From: Bifiguratus adelaidae
Lineage: Eukaryota > Mucoromycota > Endogonomycetes > Endogonales
Length of the DNA: 64,000 nucleotides
Direction: 5' to 3'
Assembly: GCA_002261195.1 (NCBI GenBank)
Contig: MVBO01000014.1
Span: 124,001-188,000, forward strand
Of this stretch, positions 1 to 14,367 are shown one piece after another (position 1 is the stretch's first letter; the number at the start of each line of letters is the position of its first letter). A program made the position numbers and the translations under genes. The notes under the pieces were generated by a model. The model saw only the letters and a list, made by a program, of their open reading frames with translations, was not told the origin of the DNA and searched no databases.

Positions 1-201
1 CACTATCTGGGTGCCTGTGTCTGCTGGCAATTCGGTGACTATTCCCTTGTCAGGTGTATCTCTTTAGGTTAGGTTGAATGATTGTAGGTCTCATAGATTG
101 GAATATAGTGTTATTTTTGCCCACGGTGGCCGAAGGATGCCGACAATGACTATAAATGGCATTCTACCTCTCCGAAGCTACGCTCCGTCTCCGGATTCAC
201 G

Positions 202-1249
202 ATGGCCTCTCACTCCATTCACACCATAACGCATACTCACCTGGCATGGGACAATAGTATACCACCCGTACACAGAGTCAGTTCAGGTTCCCTTGTGCAT
301 TTCGACTGTGTGGACGCATCCAACGGTCAAGTGCAAGCGGACTCGACGATCGCTGCCATTCATTCTTTTGACTTTAGCAGACTGGACCAGGTCAATGGTC
401 CCGTGTATGTAGAAGAAGCAGAGTCAGGAGATGTGCTGGAAGTCGAGGTTGTGGATATCGAGACAGCCGAGTGGGGATGGACAGGTATCATTCCCAATTT
501 CGGCCTGTTGGCCGATGAATTCACCGAGCCTGCGTTGAAGATTTGGCAGATTGACCGCAAGGAAGGTGTTGCCTGGTTCAAGGAGGGTATTAAGATACCT
601 ATTGCTCCATTCTGTGGAGAGATGGGGGTGGCTCCCGGTGAACCTGGCCCTAAATCCACCATCCCACCTTATCATCATGGCAAGTAGATTGATAAAGGTT
701 ATGAATGGCAACATTAACCGTCCATTAGGCGGTAATATGGATACAAAGCACATCACCAAGGGATCACGTCTGTATTTGCCCGTTCAAGTCAAAGGTGCCT
801 TGTTTTCCTTGGGAGATGGACATGCCGCTCAAGGTGACGGCGAATGCTGTGGTAAGTGCGCCTGCGCTCCATTTTGCATCTTGCAGAACTTGACGGGTGG
901 CATTTGACGCACAGGCACCGCTATTGAAACTCCAATCAAGGTAACCGTGCGACTGACGGTTCATAAATCATGGAACGTCAAGGAACCCGAATTCACAACA
1001 GCTGGACCACTCGCAACCCATACCAATACTGGCCCATATCATTGCTGTACCGGTGTCCACGCAGACGTTGTCGAGGCGACCAGAAACGCCATCCGCAACA
1101 TGATGGATTACCTGCAACGTACAAGACATCTCACTCGCACCGAAGCGTACATGCTCTGCTCAGTTGCAGTTGACCTGAAACTCTGCGAAGTCGTCGATAT
1201 GCCTCATTTTGTCGTCGGTGCCTTTCTTCCTCTCTCCATCTTTGTCTGA
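202..1249 (+). CDS. Acetamidase/formamidase family amidohydrolase
   Basis: Hydrolyses short-chain amides (formamide or acetamide) to ammonia and the acid, probably in the cytosol for nitrogen scavenging. About 311 aa in three exons, 202-679, 729-851 and 915-1249, which is the usual length of the short FmdA/AmdA form. Family motifs seen include the CGEMGVAPGEPGP segment, GGNMDTKH, and LFSLGDGHAAQGDGE, with a C-terminal EVVDMPHFVVGAFLPLSIF. The first intron (680-728) has a GC donor, gcaagt. Only that splice joins HHG to GNMD in frame; the nearby GT donor leads to a stop. The second intron is a normal gtaagt intron. A TATA-like tataaat lies at about 151, 50 bp before the start. Family assignment is secure; amide preference is not. 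Confidence 0.9.
680..728 (+). other. GC-AG intron in the amidase gene
   Basis: The intron of 49 nt has donor gcaagt and acceptor ttag. Exon phase is preserved only with the GC donor, giving HHGGNMD across the junction. Using GT at 684 gives a stop two codons later. Confidence 0.85.
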
Positions 1250-1453
1250 TGTATCCAGCTGTTAGATTTCTCGCCTTCTGATTAGCTCATCTGCTCAGCC
1301 TTACAGAGTGGGCTAGTTCAATGAATGTCTCCTTTTGTGGAATAACCGACCCTCAACAAGCTATTTTTATCTTGAGGCTTCTCGTCGGGCTTGAAGCGTT
1401 TGAGCTTCTGCACATCTCTCTTTCTCTCTTTCTCTCTCTTGTCATCACCACCA

Positions 1454-2950
1454 ATGGTCTCACTAGATACTCGAGTACAAACACTGCAAGCCAAGTGGGA
1501 GGCCGCCGGTCAAGGTCACGTCTTTGCATTCTGGGAAACTCTCTCGTCATCAGAGCAAGCACAGTTACTGTCACAGCTCGAAGGCATTGATGTGGATAGA
1601 GTCAATAGAGTGTATTACAAGGCTACCGGAGGTCCGAATGGAGATGAACCGCCCAGATCGCCTATTGTCAAGGATGATGCCGCGCTGGCACCTTTGCCCG
1701 ATCATGTTTTTGACTCGGTTTTGAGCGCGGGGGATAAGGTCGACGAGTGGAGGAGTGTGGGGCTGCAGGCTATTGCTGAGAACAAAGTGGCTGTAATCTT
1801 GATGGCGGGTGGTCAAGGAACACGTCTGGGCTCCTCCGATCCGAAGGGATGCTACGATATCCATCTCCCCTCGGGCAAGACTCTGTTCCAACTTCAGGCC
1901 GAACGTATTCTCAGGCTGCAGTCGTTGGCTCAGGAGGTTGCGCAAGCCGGTACAGAGGTTGTTATTCCATGGTATATCATGACTAGTGGGCCCACCAACC
2001 ACGCGACCGTCAGCTTTTTTGAAAAGAACGACTTTTTCGGCTTGAACAAGAAGAATATCATGTTTTTCGAACAGGGCACCTTGCCTTGTCTTACCTATGA
2101 CGGCAAAATCTTGATGGAAACCAAGTTCAAGGTTGCCATTGCTCCTGATGGCAACGGTGGAATCTATTCCGCTCTGCAACAAAAGGGTGTCATCGCGTCC
2201 CTCAAGGAACGCGGTATCGAGTACTCTCACTGCTACTGTGTCGACAACTGTCTCGCCAAGGTTGCTGATCCCATATTTATTGGCTGTTGTGTGAGCAAGA
2301 ACACCGACTGTGGTGTCAAGACGGTCGCCAAGGCCCGACCAGAGGAGGCTGTCGGCGTTGTCTGTCTCCGAAACGGAAAGTACAATGTTGTCGAATATTC
2401 CGAAATTTCGCGCGAAATTTCTGAACGTCGCAAGCCCGACGGCACCCTCGCCTTTGGTGCCGGAAACATTGCCAACCACTTCTACACAACCGCCTTTTTG
2501 GAACGTGTTCCTGAATTCGAGGATCAACTCGAGTACCATATTGCCCGCAAGAAGATCAAGCATGTCAACACACAAACCGGCGAAATGGTCGCCCCCAAGA
2601 TCCCTAACGGCATCAAACTTGAACTCTTTGTCTTTGACGTCTTCCCCTTTGCCCAACAGCTCTCCGTCCTTGACGTCGACCGGAAGGAAGAATTCTCCCC
2701 TCTCAAGAACGCTCCTGGCTCTGGCGTCGATTGTCCTGAAACCTCCCGACAAGATATTATGTCCCAACACGTACGGTTCGTTGAAAAAGCCGGCGGCAAG
2801 GTTTTACCTCCCAGTGACGATGCCGAGATCGAATTCGAAATCTCACCGCTTGTATCGTACGCCGGCGAAGGCCTTGAGGTCCTCAAGGGTAAAACAATTC
2901 AGGCGCCATGTGTGATTACCACTCCGCAAGACCTCCTACAATACGCATAG
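1454..2950 (+). CDS. UAP1: UDP-N-acetylglucosamine pyrophosphorylase
   Basis: Makes UDP-GlcNAc from UTP and GlcNAc-1-phosphate in the cytosol, supplying chitin synthesis, N-glycans and GPI anchors. Single exon, 498 aa from ATG 1454 (yeast enzyme 477 aa). The nucleotide-binding signature LMAGGQGTRLGSSDPKG is present near residue 115, followed by the GKTLFQLQAERI region. An in-frame ATG at 1391 exists, but it lies before a CT-rich tract (about 1408-1440) typical of a 5' leader, so 1454 is preferred. It converges on the TMEM198-like gene, with only 81 bp between the stop codons. Confidence 0.95.
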   Translation: MVSLDTRVQTLQAKWEAAGQGHVFAFWETLSSSEQAQLLSQLEGIDVDRVNRVYYKATGGPNGDEPPRSPIVKDDAALAPLPDHVFDSVLSAGDKVDEWRSVGLQAIAENKVAVILMAGGQGTRLGSSDPKGCYDIHLPSGKTLFQLQAERILRLQSLAQEVAQAGTEVVIPWYIMTSGPTNHATVSFFEKNDFFGLNKKNIMFFEQGTLPCLTYDGKILMETKFKVAIAPDGNGGIYSALQQKGVIASLKERGIEYSHCYCVDNCLAKVADPIFIGCCVSKNTDCGVKTVAKARPEEAVGVVCLRNGKYNVVEYSEISREISERRKPDGTLAFGAGNIANHFYTTAFLERVPEFEDQLEYHIARKKIKHVNTQTGEMVAPKIPNGIKLELFVFDVFPFAQQLSVLDVDRKEEFSPLKNAPGSGVDCPETSRQDIMSQHVRFVEKAGGKVLPPSDDAEIEFEISPLVSYAGEGLEVLKGKTIQAPCVITTPQDLLQYA

Positions 2951-2968
2951 ACAAAAAAGAAGGATAAC

Positions 2969-2984
2969 CATGTTTAAAAACATG
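2969..2984. repeat. Short palindrome between convergent genes
   Basis: Seven-base arms CATGTTT and AAACATG separated by AA sit between the stop codons of UAP1 and the convergent membrane-protein gene. It may lie in both 3' ends; a role is not shown. Confidence 0.5.
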
Positions 2985-3031
2985 TCAATACTGTATTTAT
3001 TGGAATGCTCGCTATAACATGCAAAATTTTG

Positions 3032-4210
3032 CTAGGATGCGTCTCCCTTTACCAATGTTTGCCCCTTAATGCGTGTCTTTATGGCTGTGATGAGACCGAC
3101 ACCCTTAGGACGGAACGTCACTCGTTTCAGTCTACGGACGTACAAAAAGTGCTGTGCAACGACACCGATGAGGAATACCACCCCTGTCATGGCCAACATG
3201 ACATAAACCTTGGTATCGAGCGCATAAAAGTGAAAGTGGTTAGGGTTGACATCGATCAGGGAGATGATGGCTTGAATGTATCCGGTATGCGCCAGGAGAT
3301 CCACACCCCACATAAACATGACGGCACCGATAAACGAGGTTGAAATGATAATCACCCAGTGGTGCTCAAAGATGCCCACCACGAAGCCGACTACCGTGAG
3401 CGCGACGATGAAGACCGTACGCCATGTTTGGTTGGGAATCAAGTGGTTCTGACTCCAGGCAAGGATCCAAACGGCCAGCAAGAACCCGAAAATACCACCA
3501 ATCACCCACGTCAGCAATTCCACCAAACACACAAAAATCAAGGCGCCCACGACACCCACACCCGCACAGACCCCTAGATAGACCGCGGTCTGGTTCGGGT
3601 ACCCGCCCAGAGGCTCAAAGTTGGTCAAGCCGATCCATGCGATCAAGGCTAAGAAGGGTTAGGGAACGGTCACGTTCGCTGTCAGATGCCCAACTGTACC
3701 TGAAAAGATGAAACCAATCACCATAAGCGTCAGGAACCAGAATCGGTACCCCAAAAAGACCAGATACAAGCCAAAGGCAATCATCACGGCGGCTCCAACT
3801 GCATCAGCGATCGTGATACCATTACCATAGGTGCACGCCGGGTTGTTGAAGTAGGCACTGATCTGAGCGGCCGTGGTAGGTGTGACACATCCATTGACGG
3901 TAGTGGGAATACCATTGCTGTCTGGAGACGACGTCGCGGTGGATTTAGGTACAATCACCGTCGTCCCGCCAATCACTGTTTCCGTTGCTGTTGCTGTATA
4001 CGTGGCCGTTGCACTCGTACCGCAATCGGTGTACGTTGTGATATCTTGATTCAAGGCTCCCAAGACGGCAATGTTATTGGATGTGCCTCCGCAAATCGTC
4101 AAGAGCTTGCCATCTTGATGGATTTCTAGAGGAATAGGTGATGTATTTGTGATATGGATGAGATTGAAGAGGATGGCGAGGAGGAGGGGAATGAACAACC
4201 GAGCGTGCAT
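3032..4210 (-). CDS. TMEM198-like DUF4203 multi-pass membrane protein
   Basis: About 375 aa in two exons, 4210-3700 and 3648-3032, joined by a 51-nt intron whose splice gives FSALIAWIGL. The first 23 residues form a signal peptide (FIPLLLAILFNLI core). A Ser/Thr/Ala-rich lumenal part with ATYTATATETV and a few cysteines follows. Then come about seven hydrophobic segments, including MIAFGLYLVFLGYRFWFL and VVGFVVGIFEHHWVIII. The C-terminal tail is basic and cytosolic. Topology and spacing fit the DUF4203/TMEM198 family. Function in fungi is not established; the Ser/Thr-rich stretch suggests O-mannosylation at the cell surface or vacuole. The family call is moderately firm. Confidence 0.75.
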
Positions 4211-4530
4211 CGCTGCGCACGTGTATCAAATAGAATGGCTCGAGTAATGTAAAAGCAACTAGCCTGTCGTTCGCAGTGCACAGAGAGTAAACCTTGTGGA
4301 AGAGAAGTGTAAGCCAGGCGCGGAAAGACAAGAGAGTAAGAACAAGATAAGGAGAAAAAGGATGGCGAGATGGCCGAAAGTATAAAGCCTCGACAATAGC
4401 CCAATATGGAATGTTGTGTGGACCATTTTAGGACAAGCCAGGGAAGGCACTATAAGTTGGCACTTCGGAACGCGGAACAGGGATGACGACGGCATGCATT
4501 CTATATTCTATTCTGGACAGTATGACACCT

Positions 4531-8664
<4,134 letters not shown>

Positions 8665-8770
8665 CAAAGCCAGTAATCTTGCACAATAATACCCCAATGT
8701 CCCGCAAGTAGAAGAGCGAAGCAACCCTCACCGCTTTGTCAGCATATGACAATTTAAGCTTGTCGTTGCC

Positions 8771-9669
8771 ATGCGTAACTTAACATCGGTCGTGTTGAAT
8801 GCAACGAGTAACCACAGTGCTAGTGTGTTCATATTGCATGGACTAGGTGATTCTGGAGCTGGCTGGGAACCTGTGGCTGCTCAATTGTCGAGAAAGTTTC
8901 CTCATGTCAAATGGATCCTTCCCAATGCGTACGTAGAACACCGCGACTGATGGACAGGACTCGGAGACTAATGACTGTATAGACCGCTGCAACCCGTCTC
9001 TGTCAACTTTGGCATGAAAATGCCTTCGTGGTGTGATATCAAGTCCTTGGATAGCATCAACGGAGAAGAGGATGAGCAAGGCATGCTGGACTCGGTGCGT
9101 GATGGTACGCTTTACCGGTCGACGTGAAGTGAAAAGTATGCTGACCCGTGCGTTTCCACAGTCAATGCGTTGATTCGTAAAGAGGTGGACAATGGCATCC
9201 CAGCCGATCGAATTGTCATTGCCGGCTTCTCTCAAGGTATGTGGAACAGCGTGTCATTTAGTGCATCGACGCACATGTATTGACGCGATTTGCAGGTGGA
9301 GCTATCAGTTTGCTCTTGGGCTTGACTTCAGAATACAAGTTCGCTGGAATCGTTGCGCTGAGCACCTATCTACCAGTTCGCAACAACATCTTCAAGGCAA
9401 GTAGAGCCTTGGTCGATTAAAGTTCATTTGACTCACACGCATTTACATAGATGGTTGCCGATGCCAACCGAAAGACGCCTATCCTCATGTGCCATGGCAA
9501 CATGGATCCCGTCGTCAAATACGAATACGGCCTCACTTCATCAGAGTTACTCAAGAAGGAAAAGTATAACGTTACATTCAAAACCTATAATGGCCTGGGC
9601 CATTCTAGCTGCATGAAAGAATTGGAGGATGTGATAGACTTCTTTAAGAAGGTTATATCCCCAAAATAA
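8771..9669 (+). CDS. APT1: Acyl-protein thioesterase 1 (alpha/beta hydrolase)
   Basis: Removes palmitate from proteins and hydrolyses lysophospholipids in the cytosol. 224 aa in five exons: 8771-8928, 8983-9104, 9162-9236, 9296-9396 and 9451-9669. The oxyanion-side motif LHGLGDSGAGW, the nucleophile elbow GFSQGGA, the aspartate in GNMDPVV and the histidine in GLGHSS form the complete catalytic set, and the length matches the family. Intron 4 (9397-9450) uses a GC donor. The start codon lies about 26-107 bp from the divergent PEX6 start, so the two share a promoter. Confidence 0.93.
9397..9450 (+). other. GC-AG intron in APT1
   Basis: Donor gcaagt follows AAG and the acceptor is catag, 54 nt. 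The phase-0 join NIFK/MVADANRK is the only in-frame one; using the GT four bases downstream shifts the frame. Confidence 0.88.
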
Positions 9670-9752
9670 ATCAAGCTGACATGGAGCTGGATGTTGCAAG
9701 TCTCCAGCGGTCTTCTATTAATGGCTCCTATCATACAAGTGTGTCTATCGCC

Positions 9753-10760
9753 TTATTTCTTTTGCTTCTTCAGAGAATCGCGACTGAATAAATCGTTCAT
9801 GATCTCAGAGTATCCAATACCTTGGTCTGGTGTCTTGTCTTTGTGATGCGCCTTCAGAAATTCGAGTATCCCTTCCATCGGATTTTCCATTTCTTTAGCA
9901 CTGCTTGCGTTCCGTGCTGACCTCGTCGTTGGCCTCCGATATTTGCCTTCTAGATGACGCTGGGTCTTTTCAATTTCGTCGTCTTCTCCAGCTTTCTGGT
10001 TACCCTTCTTGTTGGCCAGGAACGAAAGATCCGCAATGATGTTGTTAAGGGCTCGGTTACGGGGTGGGCGATAACTGAGTTCGATCTTGGGAACGCCATC
10101 CTCGTTCACCTTGGCGTCTAGAACATGGAATGTGCGCAGTTCCCGATCCGACTTTAAGCGCGATACACCGACCGTGTGCTGTGGCATGTGTGCAACGAAT
10201 CCAGCAACGCCTACAGCGTAACCTCCGGTTTCCGTGTTCAAGACGCGACCTTGAATGGTATGTGGCTTCTCCTGAGGATACTCTCCGTACGTTGGTCCAG
10301 CAACAGCGTTTTGTGACACATTGCGGTGCGTACTGAGCTGCAAAAACTCGAGAACTTGTTCACGCTTGTATTTCCCTTCCTTGACAGCTTCTAACCACTG
10401 CTCCCGTTTCTCACGCGCCTGTCGTTTCACCTTCTTCCACTCTGTTTCGGACAGATCGCTCATACTCCTGACAACGGTTTCCGTGCGCTTGGGTTGTGCA
10501 TTACTACCACCAAAGTTCTCCTTCCATCGCTGCAGCAATTCTACTTGACTTGTTGCTGAATCCCAAGGTGTTTGACTTTCGTTGGTATCGAGAGCCCGAA
10601 CACAAATGTTTGGTGTCCGAATCACCGTGGGCAAATTTCGCTTCAATCCCCAATCACCATGCTTTTTATGCTTCGTTGTGGATCGATAGACCTGAGGTAT
10701 ACTGTTATCATAGGTAGATAACCGTGAGTGCCGTAGTATTTGCGGAAATGTCCGCTCCAT
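9753..10760 (-). CDS. MRP51: Mitochondrial small ribosomal subunit protein Mrp51 (bS1m)
   Basis: Component of the mitochondrial 37S subunit; in yeast it supports translation initiation through mRNA 5' leaders. Single exon, 335 aa from ATG 10760. The N-terminal HSRLSTYDNSIPQVYRST, then HGDWGLKRNLPTVIRTPNIC and LDTNESQTPWDSA, match the Mrp51 family. A later part reads HTIQGRVLNTETGGYAVGVA, which is S1-like. The tail is charged and Lys-rich. The family call rests on the conserved N-terminal block. Confidence 0.82.
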   Translation of the reverse strand: MERTFPQILRHSRLSTYDNSIPQVYRSTTKHKKHGDWGLKRNLPTVIRTPNICVRALDTNESQTPWDSATSQVELLQRWKENFGGSNAQPKRTETVVRSMSDLSETEWKKVKRQAREKREQWLEAVKEGKYKREQVLEFLQLSTHRNVSQNAVAGPTYGEYPQEKPHTIQGRVLNTETGGYAVGVAGFVAHMPQHTVGVSRLKSDRELRTFHVLDAKVNEDGVPKIELSYRPPRNRALNNIIADLSFLANKKGNQKAGEDDEIEKTQRHLEGKYRRPTTRSARNASSAKEMENPMEGILEFLKAHHKDKTPDQGIGYSEIMNDLFSRDSLKKQKK

Positions 10761-10823
10761 TCTACCCAATGAGACAAGGAGAGCGAGCAACAATGAAAAA
10801 GAGAAATGTCTACGTCATCAAAT

Positions 10824-11977
10824 TTATTGCTCTTCGCTATGATAGAAGGGACGTTCACCTTGAGGTGTGACGCGGTGGCCATGGCGTCTCTCTCCGTCGT
10901 AGTTCCAGATAGCCGTGTGCGCAGTGATGCGATTGTCCCAAAACTACTCAAAGTCAATCTATGAATTAAAAGATGACATTTAGAGTACTTACGGCAACAC
11001 TGTTCTTTTCCCACTTGAATCGAACCATAAAGTCATAACCGCCAGCGATATGACTGTACAAGTACTTGAGAACACTGTCACTCTCATCTTCGCTCAATTC
11101 AACTATCTTGCGAGTGAAGATGGGATTGACAAAGAGGGATTTCTTGCCGGTGACAGGGTGCGTACGGATCACTGGGTGAGTGCTTATCACAGGTTCACGA
11201 CGAACGGGTCCACCACGCTTGCGTGAATTCTCAGCTTGCTCAACAGCAGAGTGGGTAGCGTGAAGGCCTTCCAGAAACTTTTTGTACGGAGGGGAGAGCT
11301 TGTCATAGGCGGCATAACCGGAGATCCAGCTGTGAAATGGGAAATCAGCAGGGGCTTACAGACAAACGATTGGGTATCACTTACAGAGTGTCGCCCCCTG
11401 TGCTTGGTACTTCGTCCACAATCAAGCTCGTGTAGCTTGGTGGCTGTCTCTCATAAGTCACGTCACTATGCCAGTAGGTTTGGTGACCGCGCGTGCCGTA
11501 TTCACGGACAGTCTTGCCATCGGAAAAGACGACATGGATTTCCTCGAGACCTTCTTGTTGCGGCTGTCCGGATGTCGGATGAATGTGCAAGCGACCAAAG
11601 TAGCGACCAAGCTCCAATTGTTGCTCAGGATTGATGTCTTGATCACGGAAATACACCACTCCGCGTTCAGCAATAAGGAGAGCAAGTTCATCCTTTTGCT
11701 TGTCGGTCAATTGGGACAACTGAATTCCATGTAGCTCCGTCCCAATGTAAGGGGTAAGCTCAATGCGCTTGGTGACAGCAGAGAGCAATGCTGCCTTGGA
11801 AGGGTCGGCATTCAAGGCGCGGTCCTTGTAGTCATAATCTTCAAGAGGCGGATACTTTTGATCACTGAAAACAGGCTTGTTGGGGTCATTGACGTCTACC
11901 TGGCCAAGCTTGTCCTTGACAATTTGCACGTTATCAGCGACTTGGCTTTGGAGGTTGGTTGCAGCAGGAGGAGACAT
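10824..11977 (-). CDS. TauD/Jlp1-type Fe(II)/2-oxoglutarate sulfonate dioxygenase
   Basis: Oxidises sulfonates such as taurine with 2-oxoglutarate and O2, releasing sulfite for sulfur supply. About 350 aa in three exons. The HxD iron ligands are in TYWHSDVTYE; the third histidine is in ITAHTAIW, followed by the 2-oxoglutarate-binding arginine region RVTPQGERP. Introns near 11320-11380 and 10940-10993 are gtaagt introns whose joins give GGDTLWISGY and NSVAFWDNR. The start is ATG 11977 (MSPPAATN). Substrate is inferred from the family only; a herbicide-type or other acid substrate is possible. Confidence 0.88.
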
Positions 11978-12657
11978 GTTGCGGATTTCCAATGCAACTT
12001 TGGAAGTTGGATAGGATTTGACAGTTCTCGGCTAGGGCTTATATAGGGCTCTTCGGCTAAGTGTTTTTCCCCCAACCGTGTGAGCGCAACGTCCTTCTCA
12101 TCATCACAAGACAAAGCGCTAATTCATCAAGAGGATGACGTGCTCCATTGGTACCCGAATGCCACGAAATTCGCAAAACCGACCTAACGGTCAGCACAAA
12201 GATGGAGATCTCACATGAGCAAAATAGCATTTGTCTAAAGCACACAATCACTGAACGTGCAAGCGACAGATAAGCCAGGTATAGAAGATGTTGTTGCCGC
12301 GCCCTTGTAGTCCGTAGATCCGCTCAGCTGGATGCAGACAAAGCGTCTTCCATTAATGGCAATTCGCGAATTTCGTGATCCTATGTCGCCATTGTCCTGC
12401 GTGTGAAGGTGAAGCGGGCTACCTATGACTAATAGCGATGGCCAGTTCTCGCGCTTAGGCTGTGGCATGGCAGACTCATCTATCGTTAGGTGATTTATCA
12501 TCTCTAATACCTCAAGCGTCACAATATGGCAAGCAAGTGTATGGAACAGCATATTAGAATTAGGGTAGATCATTGAAAAGCACTCAGTGACGATCTATTA
12601 TCTAGCAAACCAACCACAAGATGGATAACAGACTCCAAAACAATCATCCAAGCGGAA
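11978..12657. other. Intergenic region, no supported gene
   Basis: It holds the presumed promoter of the dioxygenase gene. A 112-codon minus-strand frame at 12235-12573 has no recognisable domain and no convincing coding character, so it is not called. Confidence 0.5.
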
Positions 12658-12960
12658 TTACCGGGGATACCAAACGGCCACCAGCGTCACTGCTGCTGCT
12701 AGAGCCCATTGTATGACCACTATTACCGCTGTCGGTGAAGTTGGTAGCCAGGGACAAACGGGACTGCTGATCGTTTGCGCTAATCCTACCCGATCCTGTC
12801 CATAATCGAGTACAAGATAGGCGCTGAGCGGATATCCCGACCAAATATCCCTGGTAATGGCGACGCTGGTGGAAATCCCGGCGGCGGTGGAGGCAGGTTG
12901 TACTCCCTGGGCTGGAGACTGCCCTTGCAGTTTTTGATCGATGTTGTAGTCAGTTAGCAA
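12658..12960 (-). pseudogene. C-terminal fragment resembling an aspartic protease
   Basis: An open frame of about 100 codons without a convincing ATG. It contains DIWSGYPLSAYLVLDYGQDR followed by VGLAQ. This matches the last strand block of pepsin-like proteases, normally of the form W-x-LG-D-x-FL-R-x-YY-V-x-D-x5-VG-x-A. A hydrophobic segment, VIVVIQWALAAAVTLVAVW, ends the frame, as in membrane-anchored fungal aspartic proteases. No catalytic DTG or DSG region lies upstream; SMD3 starts 240 bp away on the other strand. It is read as the remnant of a lost gene. Similarity is modest and the call is tentative. Confidence 0.35.
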
Positions 12961-13199
12961 AAGCTAATGGCCTGCCTTTACCGCCATGCGTGTATTTCCT
13001 ATGCATGATGCTTTACCAAGTAATAGATCTAGTATATTTCAAGGTGAATAAAGTTGCTTCTCCTATCGCTTTTCCAAAGTCGGCATCGGGAGCAGGTAAG
13101 ATCAGTGACAATGTGTGCGAAGAAAGGTGTGACGTCAGCAAATTCGAAATTGTCATTTTCAGTGACAGAGGCCAGACTTTTTGAGTGCACAGATCGACC

Positions 13200-13768
13200 A
13201 TGACGTCCACTATAGGAGTACCGATCAAGCTTCTGCACGAAGCTCAAGGACATATAGTGACCTTGGAGCTAAAGAATGGCTCGTTGTACCGTGGAAAACT
13301 GTTTGAAGGTATGTAGCGTGTCTTTTGCCTTTCGATGATCTTGCCTTCCCATGTCTGATATTCGCGACTTGCTCTATGTTAGCCGAGGACAATATGAACG
13401 TGCAGCTCAAAGAAATCACAGTGACAGCTCGGGATGGGCGCGTTTCACAACTTGATCAAGTCTACATTCGAGGATCACATGTGCGGTTTTTCATCGTTCC
13501 CGACATGCTCAAGAATGCACCCATGTTCAAGAAGGTTGGACCAGGAGCCTTGAAGGGAAGAGGTATTGGTCTTGGTAGAGGTCGTGCTACAGTCGCTAGA
13601 GCTCAGGGTACGTATTCTTACTTCGCTTACAAGGATGCGCTGTAAGCCGTTCATTCGATGCCTTGACTAACCGATGCATTTTTAGCTCGTGGTGGTCGTG
13701 GTCGTGGTTTCGGCGGCCCTCCAATGCCAGGACGCGGTGGATTCGGCGGCCGGCCAGGTCCTTACTAG
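13200..13768 (+). CDS. SMD3: Small nuclear ribonucleoprotein Sm D3
   Basis: Member of the heptameric Sm ring on U1, U2, U4 and U5 snRNAs, needed for splicing. Three exons with introns 13309-13382 and 13608-13685. Sm1 motif: [24 protein letters not shown]. This is followed by Sm2 with [16 protein letters not shown]. The tail is Arg-Gly rich ([10 protein letters not shown]), which fits the symmetric dimethylarginine tail of SmD3. The start at 13200 gives the standard N-terminus, [15 protein letters not shown]. Confidence 0.97.
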
Positions 13769-14367
13769 GCAACCAATGCTGGTCAAAAACGTCACAAAAA
13801 AGCAGAGAGCCCCGTTATAAGTGAGCTCGACAGTCTCTCAAGGAGGATTGAGCATGTAGTATAGAATGAATATTGTACCTAGCCGCATAGTAGGATGAGC
13901 ATCCCATGAAATGCATCCTTCTAGTGCGAACTGCTTAAGAAATATGTCACGTATAGCGGACTGAACACTTCAGGACATGTGTCTGTGACCAAACGGCCAA
14001 GCAGTACAGCATCACTTTCACACTGCCACAACAATCTCCTTGTGCTTGACATCGAGACGTTGCCCACATCCATCTCACAGTGCAGTGTTCCATGTGTGGA
14101 GAAATCGTGAGATCTGACGCGTGCAAAATTAATTAAAAACACAGGCGGACCTGGAAAACCAACGCCTTTCTCCGCTTGCTTTTCCTCATCCCGTTGCAAC
14201 ATACGAGAGGTTGTTGGCTGTCTCCTGGAAACTTCGTTGTCCTACGCTCCTTCACCACTTGGTTCGGCTGTCCTTCGTCCTGGATTCGGTACTTTGTGGA
14301 TAGCGCCCTTTTTGGTTTCCATCTCTTTGATCTCGCGCACTGTGGTTTACCTTCATCTGGCTAAAAT
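13769..14367. other. Intergenic region between SMD3 and SCP160
   Basis: Contains the SMD3 3' end and the SCP160 promoter and leader. The minus-strand frame at 13921-14202 lacks any recognisable domain. Nothing else is seen. Confidence 0.5.

Noticed and set aside
1571..2770. Long 399-codon open frame antisense to UAP1
   Set aside because: It is the mirror of a strongly biased coding frame and has no recognisable domain; UAP1 on the plus strand is certain.
12235..12573. 112-codon minus-strand frame in the intergenic region
   Set aside because: No domain, weak coding character, no promoter-like context.
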